Shown here one piece after another: positions 1-6,231 of a stretch of DNA of 9,338 bases. A program made the position numbers and the translations under genes. This DNA comes from JBMTVN01 sp046047235 (lineage in GTDB: Bacteria; Verrucomicrobiota; Verrucomicrobiia; Limisphaerales; JAHDYP01), in contig JBJOII010000149.1 of NCBI GenBank assembly GCA_046047235.1, forward strand, positions 1 through 9,338, given 5' to 3'. Numbering within the stretch: the stretch's first letter is position 1; every line of letters starts with the position of its first letter. The notes beneath the pieces were generated by a model. That model was not told the DNA's origin and did no database searches. It saw only the letters and a program-made list of their open reading frames with translations.

Positions 1-266
1 GATCCTATCCCTCGTAACAATTGCTCCGCCTCCTCAGCATCCACCCCCCGGTAGTCAGGTGGACAGACCATCATTGGCAAGGCCTCCCCCGCCCACTCCC
101 GCCTCAGATTCCAGTAATGACGCGAACCCACCCAAAACCCAACTCCCACCACCATCACCCCGGAGAGCGCTACCAAGCCCATCGCTACCAGCACCCTCTT
201 CGCCCACCCCCACTGCGCTACCCTGCCCCGGCAAAACCCAACGATCCTTCCCATCAAAGCCTTCAC
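1..266 (-). CDS. Single-pass membrane protein, partial (C-terminus outside window)
   Basis: This frame opens with GTG at 266 and reads without a stop to the left edge, so 88 residues are visible. Residues 1-24 are basic and aromatic (R7, R13, R15, K23, R24). Residues 25-47 form one strongly hydrophobic segment rich in V, L, G and M, followed by RHYWNLRREW and an acidic stretch near residues 76-81. This fits a membrane anchor with a short basic cytoplasmic N-terminus. The GTG overlaps the TGA stop of the upstream gene as GTGA, and a strong Shine-Dalgarno (GGGGGAGGT) lies 9 bases before it. An in-frame TGA four codons upstream of the GTG limits the start to here or to ATG codon 5. I do not recognise the family. 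The competing open frame on the same strand (55-297) is Gly-rich, lacks this start context, and I treat it as a shadow. Confidence 0.6.
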   Translation of the reverse strand, partial: MKALMGRIVGFCRGRVAQWGWAKRVLVAMGLVALSGVMVVGVGFWVGSRHYWNLRREWAGEALPMMVCPPDYRGVDAEEAEQLLRGIG

Positions 267-484
267 GGTCCATCAACCTCCCCCGACCCCGATTCATCCT
301 GCAGCGTCATCACCTTCTGCCGATCCGTAGCCCGCACCAGCTTGTGTACCGCACGCACCTGCCAAACACGCTGCTCAACCAAGTCGTACCATTCGTACTC
401 CGCCTCATACTTGTTCCGCAAAGTCAGGGTGTGCCGCCACCGGTCCCCCTCCTGAAACTTGAACACCCTATAATCATCTGACAT
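263..484 (-). CDS. Hypothetical small soluble protein (73 aa)
   Basis: The 73 residues begin MSDDYRVFKF and continue with a charged, aromatic composition (several W, Y, R, E and K) that looks like a real folded protein and not a shadow. No signal peptide or membrane segment is visible. The last ten residues are Gly/Asp/Glu-rich and probably disordered. The frame is open up to a GTG at 529, but I prefer ATG 484: protein-like composition begins there, and a GAGGT at 498-502 lies 13 bases upstream, which is rather far. That GAGGT overlaps the stop of the preceding small hydrophobic ORF. The TGA at 263-265 overlaps the GTG of the next gene, so it is very likely part of a minus-strand operon. Function is unknown; its membrane-protein neighbours suggest it could be a cytoplasmic partner, which is only inference. 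Confidence 0.6.
   Translation of the reverse strand: MSDDYRVFKFQEGDRWRHTLTLRNKYEAEYEWYDLVEQRVWQVRAVHKLVRATDRQKVMTLQDESGSGEVDGP
276..284 (-). promoter_or_regulatory. Ribosome binding site for the GTG-start membrane protein
   Basis: On the minus strand GGGGGAGGT lies 9 bases before the GTG at 266. It sits inside the end of the upstream 73-residue gene. It decides the choice of the GTG start and, with the GTGA overlap, suggests translational coupling. Confidence 0.6.
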
Positions 485-500
485 GGATGTGAACTTTACC

Positions 501-623
501 TCAGGACGCGGCTGCCCCGATTGCACCACCCGAAATGAAGCCTCGAAACTCCGCTACAAACCAAACGGCCGGCAACAACACAAGCACCAGCAAAACCAAC
601 ACCAGAATCGGATCCGCACTCAT
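501..623 (-). CDS. Tiny hydrophobic membrane peptide (40 aa)
   Basis: From ATG 623 this encodes 40 residues: MSADP, then a nearly pure Leu/Val segment at residues 6-21, then VAEFRG and a small-residue tail ending AAAS. It would be a single transmembrane helix with almost no soluble part. The frame stays open to GTG codons at 680 and 689; the GTG at 680 has AGGGGG 8 bases before it, so a 59-residue form is possible, but those extra residues look unlike protein. Its TGA (501-503) overlaps the possible ribosome site of the next gene, as expected for the first gene of a compact operon with the two downstream minus-strand genes. No family is recognised, and short Leu/Val-rich frames can arise by chance, so confidence is moderate. 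Confidence 0.42.
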   Translation of the reverse strand: MSADPILVLVLLVLVLLPAVWFVAEFRGFISGGAIGAAAS

Positions 624-689
624 GAAAGACTCAACTGAATCACAAGCCGCATACACCCCCAACCCTCCCACGTCAATCACACCGCCCAC

Positions 690-780
690 CCCCTAATCCG
701 TAACTCCTATTGGAATAAGCCAACAAGACGCATAAGGTAAGTCAGTCACCCCAACCAACATCAACCCCTGACAACCCGTC
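690..780. promoter_or_regulatory. Divergent intergenic region, probable promoters for both sides
   Basis: This stretch separates the minus-strand small-gene cluster from the plus-strand PL22-like gene. It is the least GC-rich part of the left end. Toward the plus strand there is TTGGAA at 710-715 and an AT-rich CATAAG at 731-736 (15-base gap, poor match). Toward the minus strand TTGGCT (718-723) is followed about 18 bases later by GGATTA. None is a convincing consensus promoter; the call rests mainly on divergent gene orientation. Confidence 0.3.
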
Positions 781-1989
781 ATGCGCACCGCCCTGATGAC
801 CGCTTCAACCCTCATCTGCGTGATTTGCACGAATGCCCTATCCACCGCAGCGACCTGGAACTGCACCATCCTGCCCAGCGAACATACCCTCTCCTCGGAT
901 CCTGCCAGCGGCGCCAGACTCATCCGCGTCACCTCCCACAACGCCGCAGATTCAAATCTCTATTTCCACCAACGCTGCTTCCTCCCCAATAACAAACTCA
1001 TGCTCTTCTACTCGGACCGCTCAGGCCGCAACGAAATCATGGGCTACCTCCTCGAAACCGGCGAACTCATCCGCTTCAATACATCTCCTCAACCCGCTTC
1101 CGGCTCCCCCGTAGCCTCCCGCCACGCAAACCGCATCTTCGTCAGCCGCAATAACCAGATCTACCGCTGGGACCTAACCATGACCACCACTCCCGGCACC
1201 TCGGTTGAGGTAACGGAAACCCTCCTGACTTCGCTGCCTCCGGGCGCCAGCCAACGCTCCTTCATCGACGAAAACTCCAACGGGACTCTCCTCGTCTACG
1301 CCTACTCGCTCAATGACGAACACTACCTCGGCTTCTGCTCCACCGACACCGGATCACCACTCCCCCCCACCAAACTCAACTTCAAACCCGACCACATTCA
1401 GTTCCATTGGACACGCCCCGACCTCGTCGCCTTCAACCGCATCTACGGCAGCGACGTCGCCCCCAAAGACCCCACCGCCCCGCGCCAGGCCCGCATCTGG
1501 TTCCTCAACACCGAAACGCGCATCCCCACACCGGCCTTCTGGCAGGTCCCCGGTGAAATCACCACCCACGAGTGCTGGTGGGTGAACGACCAAATGACCT
1601 TCATCGGGGGACACCACCACGAAGGCAGCCGCGAAGAAGGCCATGTCAAAACTCTCAACCTCCTGACCGGCGACATCCAAATCAAAGGAGCCGGCGCCTG
1701 GATCGAACAGGTCACCGCCAGCCAACTGGCCGAAGTCAACTGGTGGCACGCCGCCGGTAGCCCCAACGGCAAATGGATCGCCGCCGATAACTGGCACGGC
1801 ATCATCGCCATCTTCAACGCCCGCACCACAGAACGAAAAACCCTCACCCAAGGCCATCGCACCTACGGCAGCGGTCACCACCTCCACGTCGGGTGGGATA
1901 CCACCGGCCAACGGGTCGAATTCACCTCCAATGCCCACGGCAACCCCGATGTCTACATCGCCGAAATCCCCAAGGACTGGACCCCCTAA
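781..1989 (+). CDS. Secreted oligogalacturonate-lyase-like beta-propeller (PL22-like)
   Basis: This 402-residue protein has an N-terminal signal-peptide-like stretch (about residues 1-24, ending STAA) with no lipobox, so it is probably exported by Sec. The rest is a run of WD/TolB-like blades (for example LMLFYSDRSGRNEIMG, SPNGKWIAAD, RVEFTSNAHGNPDVYIAEI). The His-bearing C-terminal blades resemble polysaccharide lyase family 22 (oligogalacturonate lyase), which cleaves unsaturated or short galacturonides at a His/Gln-bound metal. Candidate active-site residues are H263 (THECWW), H323 (NWWHAAGSPNG), and H367/H369 in GHHLHVGW. In characterised PL22 enzymes a Gln sits three residues before the first His of the HxH pair; here that position is Ser364. 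There is an additional HHH at 278-280. ATG 781 is preceded by an in-frame TGA at 769 and has no Shine-Dalgarno. Activity on pectin fragments is inference; a non-catalytic TolB-like propeller is the main alternative. Confidence 0.6.
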   Translation: MRTALMTASTLICVICTNALSTAATWNCTILPSEHTLSSDPASGARLIRVTSHNAADSNLYFHQRCFLPNNKLMLFYSDRSGRNEIMGYLLETGELIRFNTSPQPASGSPVASRHANRIFVSRNNQIYRWDLTMTTTPGTSVEVTETLLTSLPPGASQRSFIDENSNGTLLVYAYSLNDEHYLGFCSTDTGSPLPPTKLNFKPDHIQFHWTRPDLVAFNRIYGSDVAPKDPTAPRQARIWFLNTETRIPTPAFWQVPGEITTHECWWVNDQMTFIGGHHHEGSREEGHVKTLNLLTGDIQIKGAGAWIEQVTASQLAEVNWWHAAGSPNGKWIAADNWHGIIAIFNARTTERKTLTQGHRTYGSGHHLHVGWDTTGQRVEFTSNAHGNPDVYIAEIPKDWTP

Positions 1990-2031
1990 ACCCACCACCT
2001 CCGCCCACTCGCCCCGCAAAGCAAATCCACA

Positions 2032-2059
2032 TTGCTTTTCCATTAGCCCCTCCTAGCAT
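2032..2059 (+). promoter_or_regulatory. Possible promoter before the large propeller gene
   Basis: TTGCTT (2032-2037) and TAGCAT (2054-2059) are separated by 16 bases, a passable sigma-70-like pair in an otherwise C-rich 76-base gap. The -10-like box lies only 6 bases before ATG 2066, so a transcript from it would be leaderless or nearly so, which would fit the lack of a Shine-Dalgarno. Co-transcription with the upstream gene is equally possible. Confidence 0.25.
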
Positions 2060-2065
2060 CCGCCC

Positions 2066-5000
2066 ATGTGGCACCAGTCGTTCCGCTCCTGGACGGCAAC
2101 CCTAACCCTCGCTGCATCCGCGTCCCTCAGCGCACTCGCAGCCCCATCCTTCACACTCATCCCCGTCGATGCCCCAGGCCTCCAAACCGCCAACTTCGCC
2201 TGGGCCGACTTCGATAATGACGGCGACCTGGACGTCCTCGCCGGAGGAAGCTCCACCACCCTGCCTGAACTCATCCTGCTCACAAACAACAACGGCTACC
2301 TCTCCCCCGGACCCTTCACCGCCAGATTTACCCTAACCGGCGCCTGCGCCTGGATGGACTACGATGGCGACGGCGACCTCGACTTCGCCAGCGGCGGATT
2401 CTCCAACTATCCCGAGGACACCAGCTACCCCCCGCTCAATGCCCGCATCTTCCGCAACGACGGCCCCAGCGGATTCACCCCACTAGGAACCGAGATACCA
2501 ATCACCGGCATCCCGACCTGGGGAGATTTCGACCGCGATGGCGACCCCGACCTCCTCATCGCCGGCGCCGCCCCCGGTGAGTATTCCTCCAGTGAATTCG
2601 ACCCCAGATCCATCCACATCTACCTCAATCAACCCGGCGCGCCATGGACGCTGACCTGGGCCCTCGCCCTGCCCTCGAATAGCAAGCCCCCCGTGGTCGC
2701 TGACTGGAACCACGATGGCTGGCTCGACATCGCCTTCGTCTATAACCGTATGGATGATATCAAATCCCTCGCAGTATGGCATGGCGCGCCAAACCTCGAA
2801 TTCACGCTCACCGAAAGTGACTTCTCCGGCTACGTCTGGCCCTATGTTCTCACTTGGAATGATTTCGACAACGACGGCGACCTGGACGCTGCGTTCACCG
2901 GCGAAGTCTCCCTCTCGCGCACGCTGTCTCTCGTGCTGAACACTCCAGGCGGCAACAATCTCTCCCCTCTCGATGCACCAGGCGGGTTCGCCATCACATC
3001 CGCAGATCTCAATAACGATGGCCTCCTCGACCTCCTCTCCACCGAGGGCTCAGACATCGACCTTGCCTCTTTCTTCCGACTCCATACCAACCTCGGCACA
3101 CCCCCCTGGTTTAACCACGTCGACCTCCCCTTCCGCGGCGCCGGCTTCAGCACCATCAGCTGCGCCGACTATGACCTCGACGGCGACAACGATATCCTCG
3201 TCAGCGGCTTCACTAACTGGACCCCCAGCCTGCGACTCCTCCGCAATAATCTGAACCTCCCCAACCCGCCACCTTCCACCCCCGCAAACCTTCAATCCCA
3301 AGTCGACCCCCAAGGCTCAGTCCTGTTCACCTGGTCCCCTTCCAACGACGCTAACCAACCCGGCGGCCTCACCTACAACATCCGCGCCGGACTCTCCCCC
3401 GCTTCCAATGACCTCGTCCCCTCCAACACCGATACCCTCTCCAGCCGCCTCCTCATCCCCCAACGCGGCAACGCCGGATCCCTCACCTCGCTCACCCTTA
3501 CCAACCTCCTCGCCGGCACCTACCACTGGAGCGTCCAAGCCGTCGATAACGCCTTCAAAACGTCCAGCTTTGCTCCCGAATCTTACTTCATCATACCCCC
3601 CGGACCACCCCGCAAACCCCAATGCACCGCCACCGACATCCGCTTCCAACACGCCACATTCTCCGGAAGCGCTATCCCCAACGGAGCCGAAACTCTCCTC
3701 TGGTTCGATTACGGCACCACCGAAAACTTCGGCAGCTCAACACCCCCCGTCCCCATCGGCTCCAGCACCTCCCCCCTCTCCATCACCAACGAAATCTCAA
3801 CACTCGAAACGGAAATCACCTACTACTTCCGCCTCGCAGCCTCTAACTCCGTCGCCACAGCCTACAGCCCCACGCAAAGCCTCCTCATCCTCAATACCCC
3901 ACCCACCCATAACCTCGCCCACAACGGGATCGTCACAACCCCCGTCAACACCCCCGCCGAACCCATCCAACTCACCATTCAGGACCTCGAAACTCCCCCG
4001 GAAAACCTCCAGATCAGCACCACCCTCGAACCCAGCTTCACTGACAACCCACAACTAATCACCGCCAACAACATCCTCCTCGCCGGCTCCGGCCCCAACC
4101 GCACCATCACTCTCACCCCAACCCCAAACGAACGGGGCACGCTCCGCATCCGCCTCACGATCACCGACGAACACAACGGCTCCACCTCCGTCTACCTCAT
4201 CCTTAAAACCGAGGACTTCACCCGCACCCAATCCCTCCCACCCAACCTCGGCACCTCATTCGCATGGGTCGACGTCGATCACGACTCCTGGCCCGACCTC
4301 CTCGGCAACCTCAAGTGGATCCAAAATACCAGCGGCACCAACCTCCTTTTCCGTAGCATGACCCAGGGCACCACTGTCACCGGTTCCATGCAAATCCTCG
4401 ACGCCGAGGCCGATGGCTGGATCGACTTCGCCGTCACCGGCACACACCTCGGCGAATACCTCACCCAAATCTTCACCAACCGCCAAGCCACCGATTCCCT
4501 CCCCACCGCCTTTCGCCCCCTCCCCGCCACTCTCCTCCCAGGCTTCGAAGCCGGCCCCCTCTCAGCCGTCGACTACGACCAAGACGGCGATACCGACCTC
4601 GTCGCCTTCGGCTCCACCAACTTCACCCCCGCCTCCGCCTTCGCCTCCCAAACCTGGCGCAACGACGGCAACCACACATTCACCCGTATACCCAGCATCC
4701 TCCCCAAACTCTCCCTCGGCTCCATGACCTGGGCCGACTTCGATGCCGACGGCAATATCGACGTCCTCGTCAGTGGCAGCACCAACCGCCAGGTCAACGG
4801 CGCCTACACCGACCTCCTCCTCAATGACGGCACCGGCCACCTCACCCCCGCCAACCTCAGCCTGCCACAACTCTCCAGTGGCTTTGTCATCACCGGCGAT
4901 ATCGACAATGACAACGACCTCGACCTCGTCCTCGCCGGCACCACCATGGTCAATAACCGCCCCACCAGCATGGGCTTCGTCCTCCAACAAAACTCCAGCC

Positions 5001-5842
5001 GCCAGTTCGAGGAAACTCTCACCCTGCCCGCCTTCACCAAACCCGCCGGAATCCTCGTCGATGCCGATAACGACGGCGATCTGGATCTCTTCTACGCCGG
5101 ACAGGATGGACAACTCCCCATCACAATCCTCCGCTTCTTCATCAACGACGGCCAAGGCAACTTCACCCGGGTCGCGGAACCCGAAGCCTCCCCACCATGG
5201 CCTCTCGCTTTCGGTGACTATGACCAGGACTCCGACCTCGACCTCGCCACACCCACGCTGCTCTACAAAAACCTCACCCAAAACAAAAACACACCGCCCA
5301 CCTCACCCGAAGCCCTCCTTGCTTCGGTTCAAAATAGCAGTGTCAGCCTGCAGTGGAATCCCTCCACCGACCCCAATCAACCAGGCGGATTAACCTATAA
5401 CCTTCGTGTCGGCACCGCGCCGCAAGGGATTGATACCCTCAGCCCACTCGCCAACCCAACCACCGGAGCCCGCTATGTAACCGCCCCAGGCAACACCTCG
5501 CTCTCCACCACCTGGTCCCTCAATAACCTCGCCCCCGGAACCTATTACTGGAGTGTCCAAGCCATCGATCACTCCTTCGCCCCAAGCCCCTTCGCCACCG
5601 AACACTCGTTCACCATCCCCGAACCCAATACCCTCGCCTTCGCGTCCATCCAGTCCACCCCCCCACACAATATCACTCTCCACTTCAACCTGCCCAACCC
5701 CACAACCTGCACTCTCGAATCCTCCACCGACCTGACCAACTGGACCCCCACAGATACTCTCTCCATCCCGGCAGGCCCCTCCTCCCTCCAGCTCCCACCC
5801 CAACCCAATACCACCCTCTTCTACAGACTACGCTCCCCCTGA
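2066..5842 (+). CDS. Giant secreted FG-GAP/VCBS double beta-propeller protein with fibronectin-III-like domains
   Basis: The 1258 residues read as a modular extracellular protein. A signal peptide covers about residues 1-26 (cleavage near SALAA). A first propeller (about 30-400) carries seven calcium-loop motifs of the DxDxDGDxD type starting at 48, 98, 154, 213, 266, 314 and 368. A fibronectin-III-like domain follows (404-512, with NQPGGLTYN and GTYHWSVQAVD), then a second Ig-like domain (513-611) and a cadherin/VCBS-like domain (612-714, with GSGPNRTITLTP). A second propeller (about 716-1068) has seven loops at 736, 779, 836, 891, 945, 999 and 1051; the first two are degenerate. A second fibronectin-like domain (1077-1185) closely matches the first. 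The C-terminus (1186-1258) holds ESSTDLTNW and ends LFYRLRSP, a tail widespread on secreted verrucomicrobial proteins. No membrane anchor or catalytic motif is visible. Adhesion, matrix or ligand binding is likely but unproven. Confidence 0.9.
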   Translation: MWHQSFRSWTATLTLAASASLSALAAPSFTLIPVDAPGLQTANFAWADFDNDGDLDVLAGGSSTTLPELILLTNNNGYLSPGPFTARFTLTGACAWMDYDGDGDLDFASGGFSNYPEDTSYPPLNARIFRNDGPSGFTPLGTEIPITGIPTWGDFDRDGDPDLLIAGAAPGEYSSSEFDPRSIHIYLNQPGAPWTLTWALALPSNSKPPVVADWNHDGWLDIAFVYNRMDDIKSLAVWHGAPNLEFTLTESDFSGYVWPYVLTWNDFDNDGDLDAAFTGEVSLSRTLSLVLNTPGGNNLSPLDAPGGFAITSADLNNDGLLDLLSTEGSDIDLASFFRLHTNLGTPPWFNHVDLPFRGAGFSTISCADYDLDGDNDILVSGFTNWTPSLRLLRNNLNLPNPPPSTPANLQSQVDPQGSVLFTWSPSNDANQPGGLTYNIRAGLSPASNDLVPSNTDTLSSRLLIPQRGNAGSLTSLTLTNLLAGTYHWSVQAVDNAFKTSSFAPESYFIIPPGPPRKPQCTATDIRFQHATFSGSAIPNGAETLLWFDYGTTENFGSSTPPVPIGSSTSPLSITNEISTLETEITYYFRLAASNSVATAYSPTQSLLILNTPPTHNLAHNGIVTTPVNTPAEPIQLTIQDLETPPENLQISTTLEPSFTDNPQLITANNILLAGSGPNRTITLTPTPNERGTLRIRLTITDEHNGSTSVYLILKTEDFTRTQSLPPNLGTSFAWVDVDHDSWPDLLGNLKWIQNTSGTNLLFRSMTQGTTVTGSMQILDAEADGWIDFAVTGTHLGEYLTQIFTNRQATDSLPTAFRPLPATLLPGFEAGPLSAVDYDQDGDTDLVAFGSTNFTPASAFASQTWRNDGNHTFTRIPSILPKLSLGSMTWADFDADGNIDVLVSGSTNRQVNGAYTDLLLNDGTGHLTPANLSLPQLSSGFVITGDIDNDNDLDLVLAGTTMVNNRPTSMGFVLQQNSSRQFEETLTLPAFTKPAGILVDADNDGDLDLFYAGQDGQLPITILRFFINDGQGNFTRVAEPEASPPWPLAFGDYDQDSDLDLATPTLLYKNLTQNKNTPPTSPEALLASVQNSSVSLQWNPSTDPNQPGGLTYNLRVGTAPQGIDTLSPLANPTTGARYVTAPGNTSLSTTWSLNNLAPGTYYWSVQAIDHSFAPSPFATEHSFTIPEPNTLAFASIQSTPPHNITLHFNLPNPTTCTLESSTDLTNWTPTDTLSIPAGPSSLQLPPQPNTTLFYRLRSP
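2207..3193 (+). repeat. Seven FG-GAP calcium-loop repeats, first propeller
   Basis: Seven in-frame copies of the Asp-rich loop occur 48-59 codons apart. They are DFDNDGDLD, DYDGDGDLD, DFDRDGDPD, DWNHDGWLD, DFDNDGDLD, DLNNDGLLD and DYDLDGDND. Each is followed by short hydrophobic strands, as in integrin-like FG-GAP blades. Seven copies match one closed seven-bladed propeller. The repeats are conserved mainly at protein level, with matching Asp codons at the loops. Confidence 0.85.
3275..3601 (+). repeat. Fibronectin-III-like domain, copy 1 of 2
   Basis: Residues 404-512 of the giant protein. They share with copy 2 (5294-5620) the segment NQPGGLTYN, a Gly-Thr-Tyr-x-Trp-Ser-Val-Gln-Ala stretch, and the closing FxIP. 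Each copy follows a propeller directly, so the propeller plus this domain seems to be a duplicated unit. Confidence 0.7.
4271..5242 (+). repeat. Seven FG-GAP calcium-loop repeats, second propeller
   Basis: A second set of seven loops lies 43-57 codons apart: DVDHDSWPD, DAEADGWID, DYDQDGDTD, DFDADGNID, DIDNDNDLD, DADNDGDLD and DYDQDSDLD. The first has Ser in place of the conserved Gly and the second has Glu at the third position and Ala at the fourth, so these blades may bind calcium weakly. The count again matches a seven-bladed propeller. Confidence 0.8.
5294..5620 (+). repeat. Fibronectin-III-like domain, copy 2 of 2
   Basis: Residues 1077-1185 of the giant protein. They align without large gaps to copy 1 (3275-3601), including WxPSxDxNQPGGLTYN and GTYYWSVQAID. 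The match is clear in protein but diverged in DNA, which points to an old duplication. Confidence 0.7.
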
Positions 5843-5889
5843 CCCGCCAGGTTGACACCGCAACCCACCCGTGATCCCTTGCATTACCT

Positions 5890-6105
5890 ATGACCGACCC
5901 CGAACGCACATGGCATCTGTTCTGCACCATCGCCAGTGTGAAGGAGACTGAACTCCATACCGCACTGGAAAACGCCAAGGATCACTTCAAAATGCACAAA
6001 GCCCCGCCCTCATGGGTGGCAGAAACTATCGACGCCTACTACCACGCCTGCCTGTTCGCCCAAACCCGCTTCGATAACGCCGCCACCAAAACCAACCCCA
6101 CCTGA
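5890..6105 (+). CDS. Hypothetical small cytoplasmic protein (71 aa)
   Basis: This 71-residue frame begins MTDPERTWHLFC and has balanced, mostly helical-looking composition (KETELHTALENAKDHFK, then WVAETIDAYYHACLFAQ) with no signal peptide or membrane segment. The last ten residues are Asn/Thr/Lys-rich and probably disordered. It starts 47 bases after the giant propeller gene on the same strand and ends 126 bases before the GspF-like gene, so co-transcription with either is possible. No Shine-Dalgarno is visible; the bases just before ATG are TTGCATTACCT. A TTGACA at 5852-5857 has no good -10 partner. I do not recognise the family and no catalytic motif is evident. Protein-like composition makes it probably real. 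Confidence 0.6.
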   Translation: MTDPERTWHLFCTIASVKETELHTALENAKDHFKMHKAPPSWVAETIDAYYHACLFAQTRFDNAATKTNPT

Positions 6106-6118
6106 AACCCAAGAACTC

Positions 6119-6210
6119 CTTTTTGCCCCAACATCCTTTTGCCCCCCCAAAAACCACACGCCCCCCCAATCTTCTTGCCCTCAAATCTACTGCCCCCCCA
6201 ATCTCCTCCG
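6119..6210 (+). repeat. Periodic poly-C tandem repeat before the GspF-like gene
   Basis: Five units each contain G followed by a run of C and an A-rich or AATC-rich spacer. The G of each unit falls at 6125, 6141, 6160, 6177 and 6192, giving spacing of 15-19 bases. The C-runs are 4, 7, 7, 3 and 7 long, mostly preceded by T-rich bases and followed by CAA or AATCT. On the minus strand these are G-runs separated by 10-12 bases. The region lies in the 126-base gap between two plus-strand genes. It could be a degenerate minisatellite or a structured leader. Confidence 0.6.
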
Positions 6211-6231
6211 CATCAGCCCAACCCAGTCCCA

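Noticed and set aside
21..481. Two Pro/His/Ser-rich plus-strand frames at the left end (21-455 and 59-481)
   Set aside because: They oppose the minus-strand cluster, which has better composition, start/stop overlaps and a strong ribosome site.
793..830. Possible lipoprotein signal in the PL22-like protein (Cys13 and Cys16)
   Set aside because: Residues before each Cys do not fit a lipobox, since neither has a small residue at the -1 position.
1354..2043. 229-residue open frame antisense to the PL22-like gene
   Set aside because: Gly/Val/Asp-rich composition with no motifs; it is the expected shadow of a C-ending-codon gene.
3408..4058. Pro/Ser/Thr-rich open frames on the plus strand inside the giant gene, also at 4743-5393 and 4413-4727
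   Set aside because: They are shifted frames of a C-rich gene and contain almost only Pro, Ser, Thr and Ala.
4562..5281. Long open frame antisense to the second propeller (Glu/Val/Gly-rich)
   Set aside because: It lies opposite the Asp-rich repeats; Asp and C-ending codons read backwards give Val/Glu/Gly, and the composition is low in complexity. The plus-strand protein has clear domains.
5852..5884. TTGACA at 5852 as a promoter for the 71-residue gene
   Set aside because: A perfect -35-like hexamer, but the only -10-like TTGCAT is 21 bases away and matches poorly, so I did not call it.
6139..6231. Upstream ATG giving a 281-residue GspF-like protein
   Set aside because: The extra 31 residues are a Pro-rich translation of the C-run repeat. 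ATG 6232 lies shortly before the first recognisable domain.
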